Source of the DNA: CAVZVZ01 sp963778895
GTDB taxonomy: Bacteria > Actinomycetota > Acidimicrobiia > Acidimicrobiales > Acidimicrobilacustridaceae
NCBI GenBank assembly: GCA_963778895.1
Contig: CAVZVZ010000002.1
Span: 682,001-746,000, forward strand
Direction: 5' to 3'
DNA length: 64,000 nt
Shown in pieces: positions 18,624 to 27,106 of this stretch. The notes beneath the pieces are model-generated. The model worked only from the letters and a program-made list of their open reading frames with translations, did no database searches and was not told the DNA's origin. The stretch's first letter is position 1; every line of letters starts with the position of its first letter. The position numbers and the translations under genes were made by a program.

Positions 18624-18859
18624 GTTGAAGCTCCAGTCAACCGAACCGGCTCGTGCGATCTGCGTCTGTGTCTTGGGGGCTTTCCGAGGATTCCGATCGC
18701 GAAGCTCGGGCGCCGCTCACATACATCGTGCTCGAGGAACCGACGATGCCTCGGTTCAGCTATTGCCACAGCTGCGGCCGCGTCGTCGCGCGGCACCAGA
18801 ACGAGTGTTGATCGATCGCAACCCGCTTCGGTCCGTGCTCCGCGATCAACCCGTTGTGG
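18624..18859. other. gap with a possible Cys-rich coding remnant
   Basis: No complete gene. On the plus strand, MPRFSYCHSCGRVVARHQNEC followed by a stop (about 18746-18811) looks like the tail of a zinc-ribbon protein without a body. It may be debris of an older insertion. Nothing else recognised. Confidence 0.3.
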
Positions 18860-18949
18860 GTGCCTGATTGAACACACGGCCATTGCTGCCGAGATGACCC
18901 CTTCGCCGCTGTCGCCGTGCAGGCGCTCGCGGCCGTTCGACTTCGCCAT
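18860..18949 (-). pseudogene. truncated copy of the pilin-like gene (copy D)
   Basis: It begins MAKSNGRERLHGDSGEG and matches the intact gene to VISAAMAV. It then turns to CSIRHPQR. The frame stays open to 18440 antisense to the regulator gene, but only the first ~28 codons are homologous. The promoter, hairpin and RBS (AAGGCGG) are conserved. Confidence 0.55.
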
Positions 18950-19078
18950 GGTTTTCCGCCTTGCGATCCGGACCTCGTTCCGCCGAGGTCGTCATCCGTT
19001 CAAGCGGAACCTAGGTTTCCCGAGCACTTCTGTCGCCATGACATGGTTCACGGGAACCGTGATTGCCGTCGTGGCAAC
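18869..19078 (-). repeat. dispersed pilin-promoter repeat, copy D
   Basis: A ~210-bp unit: junction AACACACGGCCAT, truncated 5' coding end, leader hairpin 18973-18988, -10 TAGGTT (19008-19013), GGCGAC, palindrome (to 19058) and boundary TGGCAAC (to 19078). It is highly similar to copy C. The divergence between C and D is mostly in hairpin loops and spacer. Confidence 0.75.
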
Positions 19079-19423
19079 GCGGCACGCGCCTTCATGAGTG
19101 GATCACCGCCGCCTATGCCACGACGGTTGCCGGCGGACCGCTCAGCTGCCTGGGGGCCGGTACGCTTCAGAGGCCGACCACCATCGGCGCGATCAGTGGT
19201 CTCGTTGTCAGCGTCGTTCCCGATCTCGTCGCCGCCGCCATCACCGACCTGCTGCGCCGCGCCGAATGAGCGTATGCAGCAGGTTGCCGATAGCGAAGCA
19301 GCTTCAGGCGCAATGTGAGGCAGCTACGCGAACCGTCGTTGCGATGAGTTTCGTGGTGCGCGGCGGTCCAACTGATCGTGGGCGCCCGCTTGGGGCGACG
19401 GGTTGCAAAAGGAGGGTTCGACC
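19079..19423. other. 345-bp gap with a possible gene fragment
   Basis: A short plus-strand frame ending at 19269 reads protein-like at its end (GAISGLVVSVVPDLVAAAITDLLRRAE), but it has no good start or recognisable family and begins at the repeat boundary. It could be the 3' end of a gene cut by repeat D. The rest holds nothing recognised except the RBS of the next gene (AAAGGAGGG, 19408-19416). Confidence 0.3.
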
Positions 19424-20245
19424 ATGAACTCGATGGCACGCCGAATGTTCGAGCTGGTTGAACCGATCGGTGTCATCCCCTACTCGGCCGACGAGCCCAA
19501 CGAGGCGATGTTCGCCCTGGGGTTCACCAACTACTGGGACACCTACTTCGCCGGGCGGGCGGCGCCCTTGGGCCTCGTTCCGGCGGAGGTGGTGGACGCG
19601 CTGTTCTACAACTTCGCTCCCGGTGAAGTGGCTCGCCACATTCCGAAGGTGTGGCGCACCACCACGCCAGAAGCGGCGATCGCCGCGCGCCAGATGGGCT
19701 GTGTGAAGGCGTTGCGGCGGATCCTGGGCGATCACATCGACCTTCCCGCGTTCGCACGCGCGGCTGACCTGTTGCTCGAGGCCGCGACCAGCGCGCCGTT
19801 CGAGGGCCGACCGATGTACGCCGCGCTGCGCACGATCCCGAACCCCGATGACGTCGTGGCCCGTCTCTTTCATGCCGCTTCCTTGTTGCGCGAGCACCGT
19901 GGCGACGGGCACATCGCGGCCCTGATGATCGAGGGTGTTGGCGGCCTCGAGGCGCACGTCCTCCTCGCTCTCGACATGGGCATGCCCGCGGAGAATTTCG
20001 GACGCATCCACCACCTCCCCGGAGCGCAGCTCGCTGCCGTGATCGACGGGATGCGCGATCGCGGCTTGATCGGCGATGACGGTTGGTTGAGCGAACCGGG
20101 TCGCGCCGTCAAACAGCGTGTCGAGGCGCTCACCGACAACCTCGCGGCGAAGCCCTACGAGAGCCTCGAGCCCGGCGAGCTCGATGAGCTCATGGCAACG
20201 CTCGAACCGCTGGCCACGCGACTAGTCGCCGCGCAACACGGGTAA
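19424..20245 (+). CDS. SCO6745-like helical protein
   Basis: 273 residues from ATG 19424 with a strong RBS (AAAGGAGGG). It resembles the actinobacterial SCO6745 family: MARRMFELVEPIGVIPYS near the start, LGFTNYWDTYFAGRAAPLG, and PMYAALRTIPNPDDVVARL followed by HGDGHIAALMIEG-type segments. The family is alpha-helical with a C-terminal winged-helix-like part (MRDRGLIGDDGWLSEPGRAV). No enzyme activity is established; a regulatory or ligand-binding role is inferred. It stands alone downstream of repeat D. Confidence 0.82.
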   Translation: MNSMARRMFELVEPIGVIPYSADEPNEAMFALGFTNYWDTYFAGRAAPLGLVPAEVVDALFYNFAPGEVARHIPKVWRTTTPEAAIAARQMGCVKALRRILGDHIDLPAFARAADLLLEAATSAPFEGRPMYAALRTIPNPDDVVARLFHAASLLREHRGDGHIAALMIEGVGGLEAHVLLALDMGMPAENFGRIHHLPGAQLAAVIDGMRDRGLIGDDGWLSEPGRAVKQRVEALTDNLAAKPYESLEPGELDELMATLEPLATRLVAAQHG

Positions 20246-20436
20246 ACGCAGAACGACGCTCCTGTTCGCGGCATCGCTGACGAGCTCTCATCCGCCCAGG
20301 GACGCAGGCGTGCAACCACAAACGGCGACCGAGTGGCCACCAACATCCGACCCGGGGGACCGATGAGAAATGGCGGCGGCGCCGGTCTGATTAGGGTCCG
20401 CCAGGTGCCTGCGACCGCAGCAAGGGAGAGCAACCC

Positions 20437-21003
20437 ATGAGACCGCTCCGATACTCGATCAACGTCACCCTCGACGGCTGTTGCGATCACCGGGTGGGGA
20501 TCCCGGACGAGGAGTTGCATCGCTACCACGCCGCCAATCTGGAACGAGCCGATGCGCTGCTCTTCGGCCGGGTGACCTACGAGATGATGGAGGCAGCGTG
20601 GCGGCAGTCGGCGACGGGAACGTGGCCTGACTGGATGGCTGACTGGATGATCCCCTTCGCCCAGGCGATCGACGGGGCGAAGAAGTACGTCGTGTCGAGC
20701 ACCCTGGACCGGGTCGATTGGAACGCCGAGCTCGTGCAGGGTGACCTGGGGAAAGCCGTTCAGCAGCTCAAGCAGGAGCCTGGCGAAGGCCTGTACGTGG
20801 GAGGCGTGACCCTCCCGCTGGCCTTGGCGGATCTGGGATTGATCGATGAGTACGAGTTCGTCGTGCAGCCCGTCCTGGCGGGCCACGGACCGACGTTGTT
20901 CGCCGGTCTGAGCGAGCGGCTCGAGCTGAAGCTCGTGGGGCGCCAGGAGTTCCGGTCGGGGGCGGTCGCTCTGCGTTACCAGCCCAGTCGAGTCACGGCC
21001 TGA
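20437..21003 (+). CDS. dihydrofolate reductase/RibD C-terminal family protein
   Basis: 188 residues with RBS GGGAGAG. The pattern RYSINVTLDGCCDH near the start, ADALLFGRVTYEMMEAAW, KKYVVSSTLDRVDWNAELV and GEGLYVGGVTLPLALADLGLIDEYEFVVQPVLAGHGPTLF is that of the RibD C-terminal/dihydrofolate-reductase-like oxidoreductases that bind NADPH. The natural substrate of these stand-alone proteins is generally unknown, and the family is common in actinobacteria. Confidence 0.9.
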   Translation: MRPLRYSINVTLDGCCDHRVGIPDEELHRYHAANLERADALLFGRVTYEMMEAAWRQSATGTWPDWMADWMIPFAQAIDGAKKYVVSSTLDRVDWNAELVQGDLGKAVQQLKQEPGEGLYVGGVTLPLALADLGLIDEYEFVVQPVLAGHGPTLFAGLSERLELKLVGRQEFRSGAVALRYQPSRVTA

Positions 21004-21251
21004 AGGTCGGCTGCACCTGGGGCACGCGGGCCTGGCAACTCCGCGACAACGCCGAGGTCGACTCAGGCGTGCCCTCGAACGCCGGTAGAGGTCGCGTTCC
21101 CCAACGGGGGTTGTCAGCGACCGCATGGTCATCGCCCACTCGCTCGCTGGTTGCGTTGACACACCCCATCTCCGGGAAGACACTTCAGGCGCACCGGCGC
21201 GGTTGATGGCGTCCGAGCTCGAGGCGCGAATGCGCTTCACCGGAGAGGAAC

Positions 21252-21911
21252 ATGAGCATGGACTTCACCCGACTGAAGGAATCCGACGACTATCGGCGTA
21301 AGCGCGAGGAACTGCGAATCGCTGAACTCGACCTGATCGATCACGTCGAGCAGGTCGCGGCACTACGGAGAGGCCTGCCCGCCGACACGGTCGTCGACGA
21401 CTACGAGTTGGTCGACGTTTCGAGCGGGAGTCGCGTGCGGCTGTCCGAACTGTTCAGCGCCCCGGACCGCGCGCTGGTCTTGTACCACTTCATGTACGGC
21501 AAGGCGCAGACGGAGCCCTGCCCGCTGTGCACGATGTGGATCGACGGATACAACGCAGCCGCGCCACACCTCTCGCAGAACATCGACTTCGCGGTGGTCG
21601 CCGCCGCCGACCCGGCCGCTTTCGACGCGCACGCAAGATCCCGCGGATGGAGCAACCTGCGCCTATTCAGCGCGGGCGACACGACGTTCAAGTACGACCT
21701 CGGTAGCGAAGAGGTCGACGGCACTCAGACGGAGTGGATCTCGGTATTCACCCGCGACCGCGACGGCACCCTGCGCCACCTCTATTCCAAGGGAGCGCAG
21801 ATGGCGGACGACCGACGCGAACGCGGCATCGACCTCCTCAGCCCGGTGTGGCACCTCCTTGACCTCACGCCAAACGGCCGTGGGGATTGGTACCCATCAC
21901 TGAGCTACTAG
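21252..21911 (+). CDS. DUF899 thioredoxin-like protein
   Basis: 219 residues. After a charged helical start (EELRIAELDLIDHVEQVAALRR) come the DUF899 signatures RVRLSELFSAPDRALVLYHFMY, CPLCTMWIDGYN, and a late WHLLDLTPNGRGDWYP. DUF899 proteins have a thioredoxin/peroxiredoxin fold; the CPLC motif could be redox active. The role is not established. It has a clear RBS (GAGAGGA). It is monocistronic, between the RibD-like gene and the PAP2 gene. Confidence 0.88.
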   Translation: MSMDFTRLKESDDYRRKREELRIAELDLIDHVEQVAALRRGLPADTVVDDYELVDVSSGSRVRLSELFSAPDRALVLYHFMYGKAQTEPCPLCTMWIDGYNAAAPHLSQNIDFAVVAAADPAAFDAHARSRGWSNLRLFSAGDTTFKYDLGSEEVDGTQTEWISVFTRDRDGTLRHLYSKGAQMADDRRERGIDLLSPVWHLLDLTPNGRGDWYPSLSY

Positions 21912-21979
21912 CCCGACCATCCTCGCGGGCAGTTGGGGCATCCTGGCGAACGAGATCATCCTGTATGTCACCGCCCGCA

Positions 21980-22987
21980 TCAGGAGAAGTGCGGGCAGGA
22001 ACATAGGCGGCTGCAGCCGACACCGCGGGCAGGCGTAGCCGTGGCATTGGCACGCCGGGCGGCTCGTCGCGATCGCGCGTCGAGGTTCACCGCCAGGGTC
22101 TCGGCCCCGACGGTGGCTCCGAGGCGGCGGTGCACGAGCGCGTCGACAGCGACGCTGGCGCCGAGGATCGCGCCCGCGGCGACGCCATCGAGCCACCAGT
22201 GGTTGGCGGTGACGGCCACGGCGAGCAGGGTCATCACGGGGTGGGCCACGACCAACCAGCGCCAGGGGCTGGTGCCCAGCAGAACGACTGCGGCACCGAC
22301 CAGCAGGGCCCATCCCACGTGCAGGCTGGGCAGAGCCGAAAGCTGGTCGCTCACGCCGGTTCCCACGGCGCCGTAGACGCTCTGGCCGTAGAGGTGGGCG
22401 GTGTCGACGAAGCCGAGGTCGGGCACGAGCCGGGGTGGTGCGACCGGCAACAGCTGCACCAGCAGACAGGCGCCGGTCAACAGGGCCAGGACGTTGCGCA
22501 CCCGCGCATAGCGGTCCCGGTGCCAGATGAACGCCCAAAGCAGCAGGGCTATGACGGCAGGTACGTGTGCGACGGCGTAGTAGAAGTTGGCGGCCTGCAC
22601 CACGAGCGGGTGCGCCAGTGCCACCTGCTGGAGGGCCAACTCGCTCGGCATGTGCAGGGCCTGCTCGAGGTGCCAGATGGTGCGGCCACGGTCGAGTGCG
22701 TGGTCGACCTTCATCACCGACAGCCGGCCGGCGATGCGCCATAGCGCGTAGAGGCCCAGCACCAACGCCAACTCGCGCGCGAACGTGCACGCAACGACAG
22801 CCCGTCGGTCGCGCCACCCCCGCCCCGCCACGGCCACGCCACCCAGCACGAGGCCCAAGGTGAGCGCCGGCTGCCACGGAAGCCACATGCTCTGCGAGCG
22901 TACGACCGTCACCGGGCCGTTGCGTCGGACGCCCGGTACATCTCGGCGTGCCCGTACGACGATGGTGCTCAGGCCGCTCAGCCGCAA
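21980..22987 (-). CDS. PAP2-family membrane phosphatase/transferase
   Basis: 335 residues with six or seven hydrophobic segments. The PAP2_3 (inositol phosphorylceramide synthase-like) pattern is present: ALPSLHVGWALLVGAAVV with the catalytic His, a further HPVMTLLAVAVTANHWWLDGVAAGAILG segment carrying the second His and Asp, and an upstream TIWHLEQALHMPSELALQQ. The protein should act on lipid phosphates at the outer face of the membrane. Start could be ATG 22987 or a later codon, because residues 1-30 are Arg-rich and non-hydrophobic. Confidence 0.85.
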   Translation of the reverse strand: MRLSGLSTIVVRARRDVPGVRRNGPVTVVRSQSMWLPWQPALTLGLVLGGVAVAGRGWRDRRAVVACTFARELALVLGLYALWRIAGRLSVMKVDHALDRGRTIWHLEQALHMPSELALQQVALAHPLVVQAANFYYAVAHVPAVIALLLWAFIWHRDRYARVRNVLALLTGACLLVQLLPVAPPRLVPDLGFVDTAHLYGQSVYGAVGTGVSDQLSALPSLHVGWALLVGAAVVLLGTSPWRWLVVAHPVMTLLAVAVTANHWWLDGVAAGAILGASVAVDALVHRRLGATVGAETLAVNLDARSRRAARRANATATPARGVGCSRLCSCPHFS

Positions 22988-23022
22988 CGATGCTTGCGGA
23001 TGAAGTCAAGGACTTAGCCGGG

Positions 23023-23457
23023 TCAGACGGAACGTTGCTGCTGATCGAGCCAGGCGGTCAGCTCGTCACGCATTCCTTCACTCGCCCTGCGCCCCGACCG
23101 CCCTAATGCTTTGGTCGCGGACAGTTCGATTGTCGAACCGTCCACGGTGCGGACCACCACGCACCCGCTGCCGGCACGCCATTTCACCCGGAACTCGCGG
23201 AGTTCGTCGCTGCTCCACCGCCGGCTCCGGAACAGGGTTCGGGAAGTCAGCGAGGTACTGGACACCACAACCGAGAGTCGCAGCACGGCAACCACCATGA
23301 TGGGCCCCACCGGGAGGAGCATGGCTATGGCCAACCAACTCCTGCCGGGACGGGATGCGGCGAAGACAACCCCTAGCTCGAAGAGACAAGCCAGCGTGAC
23401 CGCCACGAGCCGATCAGCGCCCGACGGGCGAATCACCAGGGTCGGCTCAGTCTGCAT
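23023..23457 (-). CDS. small membrane protein with PH-like domain
   Basis: 144 residues with two hydrophobic helices (VAVTLACLFELGVVFAA, LAIAMLLPVGPIMVVAVL), then a PH-like beta domain (SSTSLTSRTLFRSRRWSSDE, GCVVVRTVDGSTIELSATKAL) and a C-terminal helix. This resembles bacterial PH_6-type proteins. Function unknown. It begins a run of five small membrane proteins, 23.0-25.5 kb. Confidence 0.7.
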   Translation of the reverse strand: MQTEPTLVIRPSGADRLVAVTLACLFELGVVFAASRPGRSWLAIAMLLPVGPIMVVAVLRLSVVVSSTSLTSRTLFRSRRWSSDELREFRVKWRAGSGCVVVRTVDGSTIELSATKALGRSGRRASEGMRDELTAWLDQQQRSV

Positions 23458-23656
23458 CCGGAAGACCTCCGCCGTTCACGAGTCCATTCTCGCTGATCGG
23501 CTCCCTCTTGCTCCACTGGCGTCATTACCCCGATTACGAGCCCCATGTTCGGTTGTCAGCCGCGCCGGGGTGGTCCCGACGGTGCCCGCCGTCAATCGAG
23601 GACACGGCGTCGCCTCCGCACTCCAGACGACGCATCGGTGCTCGATTGACACCGAT

Positions 23657-24016
23657 TCAGCGTGACACGATGCGCAGGTTCACGGGGTACGACCAGGCGT
23701 CGCCCCGCCATGCTCTTACGGCACCCACAACGCCGACGACATAGCCGTAGCCGATGATCAGCGCGAATACGGCCCAGAGGACGAACGCGGCGGTGTTCCA
23801 GCCGACGAGGGCGGCCGCGACGCCAAGTACGGTCGGTACGAGCGCGGCGAGCTGGAGATTGAGCACCTCGGCGGTGACCTCCCGCAGGAACGAATCGTGT
23901 CGAGCTGCGGTGAGTCGAACTACTGCAGCGAGAATGAGCAGGGGCCCGAGCCAACACCACAGCTCACAAAGCACCGCGATGACGCGAGTTGTTCGGGGCT
24001 CGGTCGGCGACGTCAC
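23657..24016 (-). CDS. DUF4870-like membrane protein
   Basis: About 119 residues from GTG 24016 (an upstream in-frame start at 24082 is possible). Four hydrophobic segments are present. The pattern SFLREVTAEVLNLQLAALV in the middle, FALIIGYGYVVGVVGAVRAW and AWSYPVNLRIV at the end is that of DUF4870 Tic20-like proteins. Function unknown. It is antiparallel to the neighbouring PH-like gene at 24133. Confidence 0.72.
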   Translation of the reverse strand: MTSPTEPRTTRVIAVLCELWCWLGPLLILAAVVRLTAARHDSFLREVTAEVLNLQLAALVPTVLGVAAALVGWNTAAFVLWAVFALIIGYGYVVGVVGAVRAWRGDAWSYPVNLRIVSR

Positions 24017-24132
24017 ATCGTCCTCATCGGCCCCGAACACAGTCGGAACACATAAACGGCAGAATCGGACGCTCCCACCCAAGCGCCAGGAGACTCCCTA
24101 GAGCAGCTCCGGCAGGTGCGCCTGCCATAGTT

Positions 24133-24603
24133 GTGGTGGTGGACGGCCAGGGCCAGCGACCCTATCGAGCGGGGCTGATCCGCTTTTGGTGGCTCGTGTG
24201 GATGGTGTTCACCATCCCCATCGTCGTGTTGCTCGCCGTGATGGCCGTTGTGCTCGGCACAACGGGGTCGAGCATGGCTGCGCCGACGGGGATATGTGTT
24301 GCGGTCCTGGCTTCTGGTGTCGTGCTCTCGTGGAGGGCGTGGCGAATCGGAATCGCCACGACCCCTGAAGGGCTCACCATTCGATCGTTGACCTGGTCCC
24401 GCGCCTACCGATGGAGCGATGTGGTGAGTGTGACCGTCAAGGAGCGTCGGAGCTTGCTCGGTCAGCGCGTTCACACCGTGTGCGTGGAGACGATCGACGG
24501 CAGCTGCCACTTTCACCCGCACTTGTTCTCACGGTCTCCACTGGTGCTCGGCGGTGATGATCCCGTCAGGATCGCCGCCGCCGTATCCCAGGAGCGTCCA
24601 TAG
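24133..24603 (+). CDS. PH-like membrane protein
   Basis: About 156 residues; several GTG codons (24133, 24136, 24139) are possible starts. Two transmembrane helices (FTIPIVVLLAVMAVVLG, ICVAVLASGVVLSW) are followed by a PH-like domain: GIATTPEGLTIRSLTWSRAY, RWSDVVSVTVKERRSLLGQ, TVCVETIDGSCHF. The organisation is like the genes at 23023 and 24636, suggesting local paralogues. Role unknown. Confidence 0.7.
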   Translation: MVVDGQGQRPYRAGLIRFWWLVWMVFTIPIVVLLAVMAVVLGTTGSSMAAPTGICVAVLASGVVLSWRAWRIGIATTPEGLTIRSLTWSRAYRWSDVVSVTVKERRSLLGQRVHTVCVETIDGSCHFHPHLFSRSPLVLGGDDPVRIAAAVSQERP

Positions 24604-24635
24604 GGGCTGCGAAGGCTGCATGATCGGGATTCCTC

Positions 24636-25157
24636 CTAACAGGAGGTGACGGGGTAACCGCCGCGGGACAAACGCGCGCCGAGATCGATCGGCCGACTGA
24701 AGACTCGCATCCCTACCGACTCCGACTCGACCGGCCGGATGATCAGAACCGAGTCCTGCCAGATCCTGGACCATGGCCCGTATGCGATCGAGGCGATCGA
24801 GTCAGCGCCGAACGTGTGGACGACCGAGCCGGGACGGGACCGACGTGTCGGAGCCCAGGTGATGCCGAATGCATCCGCGGTGAGTTGCCCGACGCTCGGC
24901 CGTGGCCCGCCGGGATCGATGGTCGCCATCGCACAGAACGAGTCTCCGCGCGACAACTGCGACCAGCGGCCTGCTCGGAAACGCAGGACGAGCACCAGCC
25001 CTGTCGTAACAACCAGGGCTGCCGCCAGCAGGATGGCAGCGACGATCGGTCCGAGGCGAAGGCCGAACACGATCGCAAAGGCGCCGAACACGAGGCACTT
25101 TGCGACTACCAGGAACTGCGATCGACGCCTGAGCGACGAACAATCCACGTTGCGCAT
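24636..25157 (-). CDS. PH-like membrane protein
   Basis: About 173 residues from ATG 25157. Two adjacent hydrophobic helices (VVAKCLVFGAFAIVFGL, IVAAILLAAALVVTTGLVL) precede a soluble domain with PSVGQLTADAFGITWAPTRR and a final SVLIIRPVESESVGMRVFSR segment. The layout parallels the other PH-like genes nearby. The stop lies in a short CCTCC/GGAGG hairpin (24632-24646). Function unknown. Confidence 0.62.
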   Translation of the reverse strand: MRNVDCSSLRRRSQFLVVAKCLVFGAFAIVFGLRLGPIVAAILLAAALVVTTGLVLVLRFRAGRWSQLSRGDSFCAMATIDPGGPRPSVGQLTADAFGITWAPTRRSRPGSVVHTFGADSIASIAYGPWSRIWQDSVLIIRPVESESVGMRVFSRPIDLGARLSRGGYPVTSC

Positions 25158-25213
25158 GTTGTCACAGACGACAGGAGCTGAGCGCCGCGGCCACACCACC
25201 AACTCCGTGAGTT

Positions 25214-25504
25214 TCACCGATGCGTCTGTGGCCGCCGTCGGCGCCATAGTGCGAACACCGCAAGCCACGAGAGGGCGAGAGCCGGAAGGGCCAGCAACAG
25301 TCCGAGGGCGGGCAATGCCGCGCCCATCGACTCGGCGGAATGATCGGGGTGGATCACCGCGCTCAACCAGGCGAGTCCACACAATCCGACCCACAGGGAC
25401 AACAGCACCGCGAGACCGACCGCAAGCCGAAGATCGAAACGGCTAGGCGCACCACGCGTTGCCTCGGTGGCGAACGGGGGCGGAGGTGGACGCGAATCAC
25501 CCAT
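25214..25504 (-). CDS. small two-helix membrane protein
   Basis: 96 residues from ATG 25504. A Pro-rich cytoplasmic start (GDSRPPPPPFATEAT) is followed by two hydrophobic helices (LAVGLAVLLSLWVGLCGLAWL and LPALGLLLALPALALSWLAVF) and a basic C-terminal tail. No family recognised. It is at the end of the PH-like cluster, on the same strand as the gene at 24636. Confidence 0.6.
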   Translation of the reverse strand: MGDSRPPPPPFATEATRGAPSRFDLRLAVGLAVLLSLWVGLCGLAWLSAVIHPDHSAESMGAALPALGLLLALPALALSWLAVFALWRRRRPQTHR

Positions 25505-25585
25505 CACCAGATGATCGCCCGTCCGGCCACGGCGCGCATCACGATCTGGGGGCGGCACCGTGCTCGAGGGCCATCGCCGTTGTCA

Positions 25586-27106
25586 TCATGGACGCACCTC
25601 AGCGAGGGAGTACCCGGGAGTTCGGCGAGGTCCGCGAAGTCTTGCCGAGTGCATCTGACGCCTCGCGCTCGAAACCGCGCTCAGCGTATGCGACATGCGC
25701 GCCCGCTCGGCGGGAGTGGCCTGGGCCGCCAAGTGCTCGAGCTGCTGCAAGGCCGGGAACAGCGCGGTAAGGAAGCGGACCTGTAGCTCGGAGACCGCGT
25801 CCTTGTCAGCGACGCGATCGAGAGAACCGATGAGGTTGAGCCGCGAGCTGTCGACCCATTGTTGGAGGTCTGCCGCCTGCTGCCATTCGAGCTCGGTCTT
25901 CATCCCGCTCAACAACATGCGCACCCAGTCGAAGGGTGTCTGGGGCCATGGGTTGGGTGGGCAGAGGCGATTCTTCTCGGATGTCGTGCGGTCGGTGGTT
26001 TCGAGGAATCCGATCAATCCTGCCGACAGCGGAAGACTGACCCGGGTGACGACCTGGAGGGTGATCGTGTCGTCGGCGAAGATCGGCGTGGGCGGGTTGT
26101 CGCTCAGCCCGGCTGATGCGCAGTGGACGTGCAGATGGTCAGGGCTGGTCGGGATCGAGCCGTGCTCGAGCACGATCTCGTCGAGGTCGATCCGCTCGAC
26201 GTGTCCGAGACGGACGACTTTGTCGATCCGACGGATTTGTTCGAGTTCGCCGACACTGAGCGTGCCGCCCTTCATCATCGTGGGTCGAACGCTCGGGTCG
26301 GTGCGGAGCATCATCTCCTGTTCTTCGAGCCGAGCGAAGATCTCGTCTATCGAGTCGCATTCCGCGATTGTTTCGATCTCGCGTACGACGCCCTCGAAGG
26401 TCGCCATCACACCGTCACCGGGCTGGAAGTAGGCGCGATTCAACAGCCACGAATCGCGTGGGCGAATCCATGTGATGTCGTCGGGTGAGGTTCCTCGGTC
26501 GAGCAACCAGCAGGCGGCATCGAGTGCCGTCTTGCCTCCCCCCACGATCACGTAACCGGCTGGTGACTTGTCGACGCTCGCTAGGCCTCCGACCGGGACG
26601 CATTGCGCGCCCGCGGCGACCTCGAACGGTGGAGGTTCGGTGGCCGGCACGCGAGACGCCATGTAGGTGGCGTCGACGACTCGCCGTCGAACGTTCACCT
26701 CGGTCTCTTGATTCGTGAGTCTCGAGCGGAAGCGACGATCGCCGAGGTAGTCGCACATCGGGAAGAAGCGCACTCGACCGGATGCCAACAACCGATGGCG
26801 CATGACCTCGTCGAAGTATCCGCAGATCTCGGTTCCGCTGGCCCGCTCGTAAAAGCCGGTGTCGCGTCCGTCGGGCTCGACTCGGTCCTGGCCGAGCGGG
26901 GTCGAATTGACGCCGTAGTTCATCGACGGTTGGTGCAGCTGGACGAACGGATACGAGTCGAGCCAGTGGCCGCCGGGCCGGTGTCGCCGCTCCACCATGA
27001 CGATGTCGGCGTCGGAGTGCTCGATCACGCTGTCAACGAACGACATCCCGAGGGCCCCTGCACCGACAACTAGGTAGTCGGTCTGGAGCGTGCTGGTTTC
27101 ACCCAT
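25586..27106 (-). CDS. flavin-dependent monooxygenase/NAD(P)-binding oxidoreductase
   Basis: 506 residues. The N-terminal FAD Rossmann motif is DYLVVGAGALGMSFVDSV, with VMVERRHRPGGHW after it. A second dinucleotide motif VIVGGGKTALDAACWLLDRG sits near residue 190, as in Baeyer-Villiger and N-hydroxylating monooxygenases. The remaining half is well conserved-looking but lacks a short diagnostic motif I can name. It may oxidise a small ketone or amine. It is monocistronic. A 302-base structured gap follows upstream. Confidence 0.85.
   Translation of the reverse strand: MGETSTLQTDYLVVGAGALGMSFVDSVIEHSDADIVMVERRHRPGGHWLDSYPFVQLHQPSMNYGVNSTPLGQDRVEPDGRDTGFYERASGTEICGYFDEVMRHRLLASGRVRFFPMCDYLGDRRFRSRLTNQETEVNVRRRVVDATYMASRVPATEPPPFEVAAGAQCVPVGGLASVDKSPAGYVIVGGGKTALDAACWLLDRGTSPDDITWIRPRDSWLLNRAYFQPGDGVMATFEGVVREIETIAECDSIDEIFARLEEQEMMLRTDPSVRPTMMKGGTLSVGELEQIRRIDKVVRLGHVERIDLDEIVLEHGSIPTSPDHLHVHCASAGLSDNPPTPIFADDTITLQVVTRVSLPLSAGLIGFLETTDRTTSEKNRLCPPNPWPQTPFDWVRMLLSGMKTELEWQQAADLQQWVDSSRLNLIGSLDRVADKDAVSELQVRFLTALFPALQQLEHLAAQATPAERARMSHTLSAVSSARRQMHSARLRGPRRTPGYSLAEVRP

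Noticed and set aside
9432..19078. A classical integron or CRISPR array
   Set aside because: No integrase gene, no attC fold with a GTTRRRY core, repeats too long and too few, and no uniform spacers.
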